Assembly: GCA_029219125.1 (NCBI GenBank)
Contig: JAQXSU010000129.1
Location: forward strand, 1 to 37,545
DNA: 37,545 nt
Source: Bacillota bacterium
GTDB taxonomy: Bacteria; Bacillota; Clostridia; Peptostreptococcales; Anaerovoracaceae
Reading direction: 5' to 3'
Position numbers and translations under genes: made by a program. Position 1 is the first letter of the stretch. Each line of letters begins with the position of its first letter. Shown here in pieces: positions 1 through 7,197 of this stretch. The notes below the pieces were generated by a model that saw only the letters and a list, made by a program, of their open reading frames with translations, did not search any database and was not told the DNA's origin.

Positions 1-1
1 C

Positions 2-379
2 TGCAAGGCACGGTGCGTGAAGCTGGTGGAGAATGAAGAAGGACGGCTGCTGCCGGTTATCGATGAGCGGGGCTGCAATAAATGCAATGCCTGCAGACTC
101 TACTGCCCGCTGTTTAACCCGGTGGATCTGCCGGATTTTGACGACTGGTATGAGTTTAACGAAGAATATTACAAGCGGGATATGCCGCCGGTTTACCGGC
201 AGACCATGCGCAGCGCGAAGACGGGACAGCATACGGAGTTTGTGGGAACCCTGTGCCAGATTGCGGCACTGAAATCCCTGATGGGAGACCGTCTGCGGCC
301 GAATCTGGTGATCTATCCGATGATCTGCACCGAAGAGACCCGGGAAAAGTACGGATGCCGGGAGTGTGCATTTTATTAA
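2..379 (+). CDS. 4Fe-4S ferredoxin-domain protein, 3' end only
   Basis: The reading frame is open from the first full codon, so the true start lies upstream of the window. The visible part opens with a CxxxC pair and then has a clear 4Fe-4S ligand run (CNKCNACRLYCP), the layout of a bacterial dicluster ferredoxin domain. Further on, FVGTLCQIAALKS resembles the FVGTPCQIAALK motif of the coenzyme F420 hydrogenase/dehydrogenase beta-subunit family, whose members use Fe-S clusters and flavin for electron transfer. That family normally continues for well over 100 residues after this motif, whereas here the frame stops about 45 residues later after a Cys-rich tail (CRECAFY). It may be a shortened relative or a different Fe-S protein. 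No terminator follows before the next promoter. Fe-S binding is well supported; the family assignment is tentative. Confidence 0.55.
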   Translation, partial: CKARCVKLVENEEGRLLPVIDERGCNKCNACRLYCPLFNPVDLPDFDDWYEFNEEYYKRDMPPVYRQTMRSAKTGQHTEFVGTLCQIAALKSLMGDRLRPNLVIYPMICTEETREKYGCRECAFY

Positions 380-388
380 GTTTTTCTA

Positions 389-417
389 TTGACAAGTGTA
401 TATGAATGTTATATAGT
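389..417 (+). promoter_or_regulatory. Strong sigma-A-type promoter of the GntR/ABC operon
   Basis: A perfect -35 TTGACA (389-394) and a TATAGT -10 (412-417) are separated by exactly 17 bp. It lies 49 bases before the GntR start codon. The -10 overlaps the palindromic operator that follows, so the repressor could block polymerase directly. Confidence 0.85.
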
Positions 418-440
418 GTACTTATCCAATAAGTACACTA
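414..440 (+). promoter_or_regulatory. Perfect inverted-repeat operator, probably YtrA/GntR site
   Basis: TAGTGTACTTAT (414-425) and ATAAGTACACTA (429-440) are exact reverse complements separated by CCA. The repeat covers the -10 hexamer and the expected transcription start. YtrA-subfamily GntR regulators are known to bind GTGTA...TACAC-type palindromes in their own promoters, and such a regulator is the next gene, so autorepression is the natural reading. Confidence 0.85.
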
Positions 441-465
441 TTGTTTTTCCCGGGAGGTATATTTA

Positions 466-849
466 ATGGATATCATTATCAGCAATACATCCAGCACGCC
501 CATCTACGAGCAGATCACCTCGCAGGTGAAGGCACAGGTCATGGACGGCACTCTGAAGCCGGGGGACTCCATCCCCTCCATGCGCGCCCTGGCGAAATCC
601 CTTCACATCAGCGTCATCACGGTGCAGCGGGCCTATGAAGACCTGCAGAAGGACGGCTTCATCGAGACAGCCGTGGGAAAGGGCAGCTTCATTTCCGCTG
701 CCGGTTCCGACTTCTGGCAGGAAGAGCAGCAGCGCATGGCCGAAGAACACCTGGCGAAGGCCGCTGACATCGGACGGAAATGCGGCATCAGTCTGGCGAA
801 GATGAAGGAACTGCTGGAACTGTTTTATGAGGAGGATTCAGATTTATGA
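466..849 (+). CDS. GntR-family transcriptional repressor, YtrA subfamily
   Basis: A 127-residue DNA-binding regulator. The N-terminal two thirds is a winged helix-turn-helix of GntR type, with the typical PIYEQI...KPGDSIPSMRALAKSLHIS run, then VQRAYEDL and the wing GFIETAVGKGSFIS. The C-terminal part, about 45 residues, is a short helical tail. This is the hallmark of the YtrA subfamily, which lacks the large FadR/HutC effector domain. The ATG follows a GGGAGG ribosome binding site at about 7 bases. It overlaps the downstream ABC ATPase gene by ATGA, so the two are translationally coupled. In the family, such repressors control the ABC transporter encoded with them, often in response to cell-envelope stress or antibiotics. 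The inducer is not visible here. Confidence 0.9.
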   Translation: MDIIISNTSSTPIYEQITSQVKAQVMDGTLKPGDSIPSMRALAKSLHISVITVQRAYEDLQKDGFIETAVGKGSFISAAGSDFWQEEQQRMAEEHLAKAADIGRKCGISLAKMKELLELFYEEDSDL

Positions 850-1724
850 ATACCATTTCGAATACAGCAAATGCGCTGGAGATTCGCGGTCTGCGGAAAG
901 ACTTCGGCGATTTCAGTCTGCAGGATGTGGACCTGACCGTACCTGCCGGATCGGTGGTGGGCCTGATCGGAGAAAACGGCGCAGGCAAGACCACCACCAT
1001 TAAGACCGCCATGGAGCTGCTTCACAGAGACAGCGGCAGCGTGAAGTTTTACGGAAAAGAGCTGGCGGAGGATCCCAACGGCATCCGTGAGAAAATCAGC
1101 GTGGTTTTCGACACGCCCCATTTCAGCCCGAATCTGAACATGAAACATGCGGAAGCCATCTGCAGTTCCATCTACCGCAGCTGGGACCATCAGACGTGGG
1201 AAACCTGCATGCGGAAGTTCAATCTGCCGCAGAAAAAACCGCTGAAGGACTTCAGCAAGGGCATGAAGATGAAGTTTAATCTGGCAGTGGGCCTGTCTCA
1301 CCATGCCAGCCTGCTGATCCTTGACGAACCCACATCGGGCCTGGATCCCGTCATGCGGGACGACATACTGGACATTTTCCTGGACTTCATGCAGGACGAA
1401 AGCCATGCGATTCTGCTGTCCTCCCATATCACAACCGACCTGGAAAAGATCGCAGACTACATCGCATTCCTCCACGAAGGGAAACTGATCTTCTGCCTGC
1501 CGAAGGACCAGCTGCTGTACCAGTACGGCGTGATACGGTGCAGTCGGTCGGATTTTGCAAAGATCCGTCCGGAAGACATGGTGGCATGGCGCATGGAAGA
1601 CTACCAGTGCAGCGTGCTGACGTGCGACCGGCAGGGGGCCGGAAGGAGATATCCGGAGCTGGTCATCGATGCACCGACCATCGAAGAGATCATGCTGTTT
1701 TATGTGAAAGGAGAGCGGAAATGA
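846..1724 (+). CDS. ABC transporter ATP-binding protein (YtrB/ABC-2 type)
   Basis: A 292-residue cytoplasmic ATPase that would power the membrane partner encoded next. Walker A is GENGAGKTT (residues 42-50), the signature is the variant FSKGMKMKF rather than LSGGQ, Walker B is LLILDEPTSGLD, and the switch histidine lies in LSSHIT. The SKGM signature is common in ABC-2 exporters of the YtrB/EcsA/CcmA type. About 80 residues after the switch region form a C-terminal extension as in other drug- or lipid-exporter ATPases. The gene overlaps both neighbours by four bases (ATGA). The cargo is unknown; in this family it is usually a peptide antibiotic, an envelope component or a solute. Family assignment is very sure, substrate is not. 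Confidence 0.93.
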   Translation: MNTISNTANALEIRGLRKDFGDFSLQDVDLTVPAGSVVGLIGENGAGKTTTIKTAMELLHRDSGSVKFYGKELAEDPNGIREKISVVFDTPHFSPNLNMKHAEAICSSIYRSWDHQTWETCMRKFNLPQKKPLKDFSKGMKMKFNLAVGLSHHASLLILDEPTSGLDPVMRDDILDIFLDFMQDESHAILLSSHITTDLEKIADYIAFLHEGKLIFCLPKDQLLYQYGVIRCSRSDFAKIRPEDMVAWRMEDYQCSVLTCDRQGAGRRYPELVIDAPTIEEIMLFYVKGERK

Positions 1725-2359
1725 AGGGGCTTATTCTAAAAGATATCTGCAATCAGCTGGGGCAGCTGAAGGCATTCGCCATGATGCTTGTGATTTTTAT
1801 CGTCTGTTTCGCTACTTCGTCGGAAGGCACGCTGATTATCATGTGCGCGGTGTACGCCACGGTGATGGTCATCAGCAATCTGGCTATGGACGAATCCTGT
1901 CAGTGGGAAATTTTCGCCCTGACCATGCCGGTGACCCGGCGTCAGCTTGTCCTCGCAAAATATATCGTCGCCATTTTCTATGCGCTGCTGGGGATTGTGG
2001 TGGGTACGGTGGCTACGCTGGCAATCCGGCTGTTTGGCATTAGTTCGGGAGAAGCAACCCTCTGGGAGCTGCTGCAGATTTCCCTGATCGGTATCGTCAT
2101 CGCGGCTATTTTCATCGCCCTGCTGCTGCCGGTGGACTTCAAGTACGGCGTGCAGAAGGGACGCCTGGTGCTCTTCGGCGTGGCGGCCTTCATCGGCGGA
2201 GGCGGCGTGCTGCTGTCCGGAAAAGAAGAGATGCTGGACGGCTTCTTCCGCCGGTTCAGCGGCACAGCCGACGGGCTGTTTTTCGGTGCGCTGACGCTGC
2301 TGCTGCTTCTGATTTCCTTCACCATCAGCAGCCGGATCATGGAAAAGAAGGAATTCTGA
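1721..2359 (+). CDS. ABC-2 type transporter permease
   Basis: A 212-residue integral membrane protein. The ATG at 1721 overlaps the stop of the ATPase gene (ATGA) and follows the ribosome binding site AAGGAGAG, so this start is preferred over longer out-of-context starts. About six hydrophobic segments can be picked out, beginning with FAMMLVIFIVCF near residue 20 and ending with ALTLLLLLISFTISS near the C terminus. The motif ALTMPVTRRQLVLAKY between segments is typical of the small ABC-2 permeases that pair with YtrB-like ATPases. It closes the operon, and a terminator follows 37 bases later. Substrate unknown. Confidence 0.88.
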   Translation: MKGLILKDICNQLGQLKAFAMMLVIFIVCFATSSEGTLIIMCAVYATVMVISNLAMDESCQWEIFALTMPVTRRQLVLAKYIVAIFYALLGIVVGTVATLAIRLFGISSGEATLWELLQISLIGIVIAAIFIALLLPVDFKYGVQKGRLVLFGVAAFIGGGGVLLSGKEEMLDGFFRRFSGTADGLFFGALTLLLLLISFTISSRIMEKKEF

Positions 2360-2387
2360 CCGGAACCTCTTCCTTTCAGGATGATTC

Positions 2388-2398
2388 TGTGATACAAT
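2388..2398 (+). promoter_or_regulatory. Possible extended -10 promoter for the dynamin-like gene
   Basis: TGTGATACAAT gives TGN plus TACAAT (2393-2398) without a good -35. It overlaps the left arm of the terminator of the upstream operon, so the arrangement is tight and the promoter remains a proposal. Confidence 0.4.
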
Positions 2399-2430
2399 AC
2401 CTTTGGTCATTGGACCGAAGGTATTTTTTA
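2396..2430 (+). terminator. Rho-independent terminator of the GntR/ABC operon
   Basis: A 13-bp stem (2396-2408 with 2413-2425, one G-U pair) with a four-base loop is followed by a run of T. It sits 37 bases after the permease stop codon. Confidence 0.8.
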
Positions 2431-2466
2431 TAGAAATATTTCATGGAAACAGGTAAGGAAAAAAGA

Positions 2467-3753
2467 ATGGGTGAAAATATACTGGAAAAAGTGAAACAGC
2501 TGGAAACGCTGTTCAGCAAATATGAAATCACAGGCAGGGAGCTGATGCAGGTCCGTACCCTGGCAGAAAAGATAGAAAAGCAGGAAATGACTGTCTCCGT
2601 CATCGGTCAGTTCAAACGGGGAAAGAGCACCCTGGTAAACGGCATTCTGGGGGATAAGGTGATGCCGGTGGGCATCGTGCCGGTGACTGCCGTGGTGACC
2701 ACCGTGAAGTACGGTGAGGAAAAGACCGCGAGAGTGCATTTTGAGAATGGGGCGGTGGTGACCTGCGGCTTCGATGACATCGGTGGATATATCAATGAGC
2801 AGGAAAATCAGGACAACCGTCTCGGCGTTTCCCGGGTGGAGCTTTCGGTGCCGGCGAACTTCCTGAAGACGGGGATCACCCTGGTGGACACGCCGGGCGT
2901 GGGCTCGGTCCATCAGAAAAACTCCGACGCAGCATACGCCTTCGTGAAGGAGAGCGATGCGGTGATTTTTCTGCTGTCGGTGGACAGCCCCATCAACCAG
3001 ATCGAGATTGACTTCCTCGAGAAGACCCGGGCGTTTGCCTCGAAATTCTATTTCGCCGTCAATAAGGCGGACATCGTGGACGAAGAAGATCTGGAGGCCT
3101 ACCTGACCTACTGCCGCCGGCTCATCGCCAAACTGATGGAAGTGGACGAAATACAGCTGTTTGCCGTCAGTGCGAAGAAACAGACCGGCCTCACCGAACT
3201 GGAAGAAGCGGTGGAGCGGGACTGCCGGCAGAAGGCGGCGGACATCATACAGGCGTCTGTGCGGCTGAAGCTGCGGGACATCGTCCAGAGTGCGCTGAAT
3301 CAGATCACCCTGTACCGGACTGCTCTCAGCATGACCGGGGACGAATTCGAAGAAAAGTTCGATCAGATGCACCAGACCTTTACGGCGGTGCAGGAAGAGG
3401 CGGCAGCCTTCGGGCAGGAGTTTGCCGGAAACGGAGCCATGCTCCAGGCTCAGCTGAACCAGTTCAAGAACCAGCTTTCGGACAAAGTACAGCAGCTGTT
3501 TGGCATCGAGTACCATTATGATCTGCCGGAGGTGGAGCTAGACGAAACGGCAGTGGGCAGCGACCTGGATCAGGCGGTGTTCCTCCAGCAGACCGAAAGG
3601 CTGTGCGAAGATCTGTCCCGAACGCTGAACACCATCTTTATGTACCGGGAAGAAAACGCCTATACGGTGGTGCGCCGCATCAACGACCTGAACCGGCTGG
3701 TGCGGAGCCTGGCACGGATGCGCAGCGAGCTGGCAGCAGAACCGGCAGAATAG
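2467..3753 (+). CDS. Dynamin-family (Dynamin_N) GTPase
   Basis: A predicted 428-residue GTP-binding protein of the bacterial dynamin-like group, which act on membranes or in membrane repair. G1 is GQFKRGKST (residues 47-55), G2 lies in the threonine-rich PVTAVVTTV, G3 is DTPGVGS and G4 is NKAD. The C-terminal half is charged and helical, as expected for a stalk, and I see no clear transmembrane paddle. At 428 residues it is shorter than classical bacterial dynamins. An upstream in-frame ATG at 2443 has no ribosome binding site, whereas ATG 2467 follows AAGGAA at about 6 bases, so I chose 2467. It stands alone between the terminator of the ABC operon and the cobalamin operon promoter. Family is firm, cellular role unknown. 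Confidence 0.85.
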   Translation: MGENILEKVKQLETLFSKYEITGRELMQVRTLAEKIEKQEMTVSVIGQFKRGKSTLVNGILGDKVMPVGIVPVTAVVTTVKYGEEKTARVHFENGAVVTCGFDDIGGYINEQENQDNRLGVSRVELSVPANFLKTGITLVDTPGVGSVHQKNSDAAYAFVKESDAVIFLLSVDSPINQIEIDFLEKTRAFASKFYFAVNKADIVDEEDLEAYLTYCRRLIAKLMEVDEIQLFAVSAKKQTGLTELEEAVERDCRQKAADIIQASVRLKLRDIVQSALNQITLYRTALSMTGDEFEEKFDQMHQTFTAVQEEAAAFGQEFAGNGAMLQAQLNQFKNQLSDKVQQLFGIEYHYDLPEVELDETAVGSDLDQAVFLQQTERLCEDLSRTLNTIFMYREENAYTVVRRINDLNRLVRSLARMRSELAAEPAE

Positions 3754-3776
3754 AAAAAATCTTTCCTTTCAGGGGG

Positions 3777-3805
3777 TTACATAATATCAGACTTTGTGAT
3801 AGAAT
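3777..3805 (+). promoter_or_regulatory. Promoter of the cobalamin-riboswitch operon
   Basis: TTACAT (3777-3782), 17 bp, then TAGAAT (3800-3805) with an extended TGN immediately before it. It sits just upstream of the riboswitch leader and reads into it. Confidence 0.65.
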
Positions 3806-3829
3806 AAGAGCGGTATGAGAACTGAAAAT

Positions 3830-4030
3830 TCTTTTCATGTTCTTTCTTTCCGGTATCTGCCGGATCGAGAGCTAAGAGGGAAGCAGGTGAGATTCCTGCA
3901 CGGTACCCGCCGCTGTATGGGAGGAGTTCCGGCCGGATGCCACTGGAAACGCAGTTTCCGGGAAGGTGGTCGGGATGATGATACCTGAGTCAGAAGACCT
4001 GCATGAAAAAACTGTAGGCCGCGGTGACTC
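3830..4030 (+). ncRNA. Cobalamin (B12) riboswitch aptamer
   Basis: The leader shows the conserved cobalamin-aptamer landmarks in order: AAGAGGGAAGCAGGTGA around 3873-3889, the CCGCCGCTGT region around 3907-3916, the B12 box GATGCCACTGG (3936-3946), and GAGTCAGAAGACCTGC (3987-4002). The aptamer is followed by a terminator before the first start codon. Cobalamin riboswitches of this arrangement repress transcription when adenosylcobalamin or a related cobamide is plentiful. The exact 5' and 3' limits are approximate. Confidence 0.93.
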
Positions 4031-4061
4031 GGCTGAATCAGAGAAAAGCATTGAAAAAACG

Positions 4062-4089
4062 GGCTGCAGCTTTTGCTGCAGCCTTTTTT
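4062..4089 (+). terminator. Terminator of the cobalamin riboswitch expression platform
   Basis: GGCTGCAGC (4062-4070) and GCTGCAGCC (4075-4083) form a perfect 9-bp stem with a TTTT loop, followed by six T. It lies between the aptamer and the first gene of the operon, so it is the likely transcriptional off switch. Confidence 0.88.
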
Positions 4090-4118
4090 AAACGGGGAAA
4101 GCAGCATCGGAGGGTAAC

Positions 4119-4988
4119 ATGGACGAAAAAGAACTGGAAAAGCAGCTGAAAAGAAAGAAACTGCGAAAATACATTATACTTGCCCTGGCAGCTGCCATGG
4201 CAGTTTACGGCATCGTACACCTGACCGTGGAGGGAAAGGATGCAAAGCTGGCTGACGGACAGGGAAACCTTCCGGTGGCAGAAAGCCTGACTGCGGACGG
4301 AGACGCTGACAACAGCAGGTCAGAGACAGAAGAAAACGGAAAGAACGAAGAAGGCAGCGATGCGGAAGACGAGACTGCTTCCGGGCAGAAGGATGAGAAA
4401 ACAGAAACTAAGGGCAGTGCTTCCGGAAGCAGCGGATCAGAATCTGCGAAAAAAGATCCTGCCGGAAGCAAGGATGCCGGCGGCAAGACTTCACAGGAGC
4501 TGAAGGTTGACAACAGTGAAGATCCTACGGCTTCCAACAGCGGCAACAGCGCGTATCGGCCGAAGGAGCCGGAGAATGTGACGGTGACCATCAGCATCAG
4601 TTGTGCGACCCTGGCCGGTGACATGAGCAAGCTGGAAAATCCGGCGATCCGGGATTACATTCCGGAGGACGGGTGGATCCTGAAAACCGTGTCTTACGCA
4701 GGGACGACAGAGAACACCGTGTTTGATGTGCTCAACACCGTCTGCAGGAACAATGACATACAGCTGGAATTCAGCTATACGCCGCTGTATGAATCCAATT
4801 ATATTGAAGGTATCAATTATCTGTATGAGTTTGACGGCGGAAACCAGTCCGGGTGGATGTACAAGGTGAACGGATGGTTCCCGAATTACGGCTGTTCTTC
4901 CTATTATCTCAGCGACGGGGATGTGATCGAATGGGTCTATACCTGTGATCTGGGAAAAGATGTGGGAGACAATTCCATGGCAGAGTGA
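4119..4988 (+). CDS. Membrane-anchored DUF4430 (transcobalamin C-domain-like) protein
   Basis: A 289-residue surface protein with three parts. Residues 1-38 are a basic stretch and one hydrophobic helix (YIILALAAAMAVYGIVHL), an uncleaved N-terminal anchor. Residues about 40-150 are a low-complexity linker rich in Glu, Asp, Ser, Lys and Gly, long enough to reach through the cell wall. Residues about 150-289 are a DUF4430 domain, ending with the family signature GWMYKVNGW...LSDGDVIEWVYT. DUF4430 is related to the small beta domain of vertebrate intrinsic factor and transcobalamin. It is the first gene after the cobalamin riboswitch (ribosome binding site GGAGG, 5 bases from the ATG) and lies directly before an alpha/alpha-barrel protein and an ECF importer. 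A role in extracellular corrinoid binding is inferred from this; direct binding is not shown. Confidence 0.85.
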   Translation: MDEKELEKQLKRKKLRKYIILALAAAMAVYGIVHLTVEGKDAKLADGQGNLPVAESLTADGDADNSRSETEENGKNEEGSDAEDETASGQKDEKTETKGSASGSSGSESAKKDPAGSKDAGGKTSQELKVDNSEDPTASNSGNSAYRPKEPENVTVTISISCATLAGDMSKLENPAIRDYIPEDGWILKTVSYAGTTENTVFDVLNTVCRNNDIQLEFSYTPLYESNYIEGINYLYEFDGGNQSGWMYKVNGWFPNYGCSSYYLSDGDVIEWVYTCDLGKDVGDNSMAE

Positions 4989-5007
4989 AAATGAAAGGAA
5001 GGAAAAT

Positions 5008-6285
5008 ATGATGAAGAAAAAAGCAATCTCCATACTTCTGATTCTGGCTCTGGTGCTGACACTGTGTCTGGGCAGTATCGGCAGCGTATCGGCTGCCTCC
5101 TACAGCGGAACGAAGACCATCATGGAAAAGATCGGCAGCAGTCTGTATGCGAAAGTGAAAACACCGGCATTCGGCTCCATCGGCGGAGAGTGGCTCATGT
5201 ACGGCTTCGCAGAAGCGGGCTTCAAGCTGCCGGATACTTATGTGAAGTCCTATCAGCAGACCGTGGAACAGGCGCTGGAGGACGGATACCGGGGACAGAA
5301 GGGAATTCTCCATGACAGAAAATATACGGAGTATTCCCGGGTCATCATCGCATATTCCGCACTGGGGCTGGATCCGACCAATATCAGCGGATATAACATG
5401 GTGGAGAAGCTTGCGGATTTTGAGAAGGTTATCTGGCAGGGAATCAACGGACCGATCTGGGCACTGCGGGCCCTGGACAGCGGAGACTACTCGGTTCCAA
5501 AGGTCAGCGGAATCGAGAATGTGACGACCCGCCAGAAGCTGGTGGACTATATCCTGGAAAACCAGCTGTCGGACGGCGGCTGGGATCTCGGCGGCAAAAC
5601 GGCGGATCCGGATCTGACGGCCATGGCACTGGAATCACTGGCGCCGTATTATCAGCAGACGAAGGTAAAGAAGGCCATGGACAGCGCTATCAGCTGCTTA
5701 TCGAAGATGCAGCAGGCAGACGGCGGCTATGCCAGCGTCGGCACCGCCAATCTGGAAAGCTGTGCCCAGGTGGTCAGTGCACTGTCCAATGTGGGGATCA
5801 ACGTCAATGCGGACAGCAGATTTAAGAAAAACGGCAAGTCGGTCCTCGATGCCATGCTGACCTATTACGATGAAAAAGAAGGCGGCTTCCGCCATGTGAA
5901 TTCAGCCGGCGGCGGGTATGAACCTGTCGTAAATCAGATGGCGACAGAGCAGGGCTATTACGCTCTGGCACAGTATTTTGAGAATGTACCGGGTCAGATT
6001 ACCGATGTGAAAGTGTCCAGCCCGAAGGCGAAAAATCTGAAGGTATCATGGACCAGTCAGAAAACGGCAGACGGCTATCAGATCGTGATTGCGTCCAACA
6101 GCAGCTTTACGAAATCCGTGAAGAAAACGACGGTATCGGCCGGCACTGCCAAAACCCGGACGAAAACCATCTCCGGCATGACGAAAGGAAAAACATATTA
6201 TGTGAAAGTACGTGCATATAAGACTGTAAACGGCAGGAAGGTGTACGGACTGTACAGCAGCGTGAAGAAAGTGACTGTAAAATAG
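5008..6285 (+). CDS. Secreted alpha/alpha-barrel (terpene cyclase/prenyltransferase-like) protein with fibronectin III domain
   Basis: A 425-residue exported protein. Residues 1-29 form a signal peptide (MMKKK, a hydrophobic core, then SVSA before ASYSG). Residues about 35-335 have helical repeats with the prenyltransferase/squalene-cyclase signatures SDGGWDLGG and ADGGYASVGTANLESCAQ. The C-terminal 85 residues are one fibronectin type III domain (TDVKVSSPKAKNLKVSW ... YYVKVRAYKTVNG). The alpha6/alpha6 barrel is the fold of the large domain of intrinsic factor and transcobalamin, and its partner DUF4430 domain is encoded just upstream. True terpene cyclases are cytoplasmic or membrane enzymes, so a signal peptide and FN3 domain argue for binding rather than catalysis. 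ATG 5008 follows AGGAAGG at about 6 bases; the in-frame ATG at 4945 lies inside the previous gene and would spoil the signal peptide. Confidence 0.85.
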   Translation: MMKKKAISILLILALVLTLCLGSIGSVSAASYSGTKTIMEKIGSSLYAKVKTPAFGSIGGEWLMYGFAEAGFKLPDTYVKSYQQTVEQALEDGYRGQKGILHDRKYTEYSRVIIAYSALGLDPTNISGYNMVEKLADFEKVIWQGINGPIWALRALDSGDYSVPKVSGIENVTTRQKLVDYILENQLSDGGWDLGGKTADPDLTAMALESLAPYYQQTKVKKAMDSAISCLSKMQQADGGYASVGTANLESCAQVVSALSNVGINVNADSRFKKNGKSVLDAMLTYYDEKEGGFRHVNSAGGGYEPVVNQMATEQGYYALAQYFENVPGQITDVKVSSPKAKNLKVSWTSQKTADGYQIVIASNSSFTKSVKKTTVSAGTAKTRTKTISGMTKGKTYYVKVRAYKTVNGRKVYGLYSSVKKVTVK

Positions 6286-7197
6286 ATGAAAGAAATTCTG
6301 AAACAGGGACTGGGGGAAAGCAGCAGTTTTGCATCATTCCATCCCGCCGTAAACTTCATATATTTCGCCATTGTCATCGGGATTACCATGTTCAGCATGG
6401 ATCCGGTGTTTCTGGCTGCGACGCTGGCTGCGGGGTGGTTCTGGTCTCTGGTGCTTTCCGGAAAGAAAGCGCTGAAGTTCAATCTTCTGCTGACATTGCC
6501 CATCGTAATCGTCATGGCTGTGGTAAATACATTGTTCACCCATAACGGAGCGACGGTGCTGTTTTACCTCAACGGCGGCAGAATCACCCTGGAGGCCTTC
6601 CTGTACGGGCTGGCTGCAGCTGCCATGATTTCGGCGGTCATTATCTGGTTTTCCTGCTTCAATGTGGTCATGACGTCGGATAAATTTATTTATCTGTTCG
6701 GAAAGGCGGCGCCTGTGCTGGGACTGACCCTTTCCATGGTGTTCCGGTTTCTGCCGCTTCTCAAAACCCGCTATCAGGAGATCTCCATGGGGCAGAAGTG
6801 TATGGGACGTCATGGGCAGAAAGGGCTCCTGGCCAGGGCAAGGCAGACGGTGAAGGAGGTTTCCATACTGATTTCCTGGTCCCTGGAGGCATCCATTGAA
6901 ACATCAGACTCTATGGAAGCGCGAGGATATGGTCTGCCGGGGAGGACAAGCTTTCATCTGTTCCGGTTTACTCACAGGGACAGAAATCTGCTGCTTGCAC
7001 TGCTGGCAGCAGGGCTTCCGGCGGCGGCCGGATGCATGGCGGGGCTGACCTCGATTTATTATTATCCTAAAATTGCACTTTCATGGGAACCGCTGAAGTT
7101 TGCGGTGCTGGCAAGTTACATCATATTGCTTCTGCTGCCCGCTGTGATTGATTTATCAGGAGAAAAGAAATGGCAAGCATACAAATCCGAAATCTGA
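6286..7197 (+). CDS. ECF transporter T component (EcfT, CbiQ-like)
   Basis: A 303-residue integral membrane protein, the scaffold that couples the ATPases to the substrate-binding S component. It has about six hydrophobic segments and the diagnostic cytoplasmic coupling motif DSMEARGYGLPGRTSF near residues 207-222, preceded by a second Arg-rich helix (GLLARARQTVKE). The start codon directly follows the stop of the barrel-protein gene and the end overlaps the ATPase gene by 28 bases, so the operon is compact. Having its own T and A genes makes this a dedicated (group I-like) rather than a shared module. It acts in the cytoplasmic membrane with the next two products. Confidence 0.92.
   Translation: MKEILKQGLGESSSFASFHPAVNFIYFAIVIGITMFSMDPVFLAATLAAGWFWSLVLSGKKALKFNLLLTLPIVIVMAVVNTLFTHNGATVLFYLNGGRITLEAFLYGLAAAAMISAVIIWFSCFNVVMTSDKFIYLFGKAAPVLGLTLSMVFRFLPLLKTRYQEISMGQKCMGRHGQKGLLARARQTVKEVSILISWSLEASIETSDSMEARGYGLPGRTSFHLFRFTHRDRNLLLALLAAGLPAAAGCMAGLTSIYYYPKIALSWEPLKFAVLASYIILLLLPAVIDLSGEKKWQAYKSEI

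Noticed and set aside
1538..1720. Long N-terminal extension of the ABC-2 permease frame
   Set aside because: It overlaps the ATPase gene, and its translation is not membrane-like. ATG 1721 has a proper ribosome binding site and ATGA coupling.
2428..3516. A 362-codon open frame on the - strand over the dynamin-like gene
   Set aside because: Antisense to an intact GTPase with all G motifs; no independent coding evidence.
4945..5007. Upstream start for the barrel protein
   Set aside because: It would place 21 polar residues before the signal peptide and lies inside the DUF4430 gene; ATG 5008 has a good ribosome binding site.
5008..6285. A terpene or squalene cyclase enzyme
   Set aside because: The helical repeats fit the fold, but signal peptide, FN3 domain, lack of a visible DCTAE- or DxDD-type catalytic motif, and the cobalamin-riboswitch context favour a binding protein.
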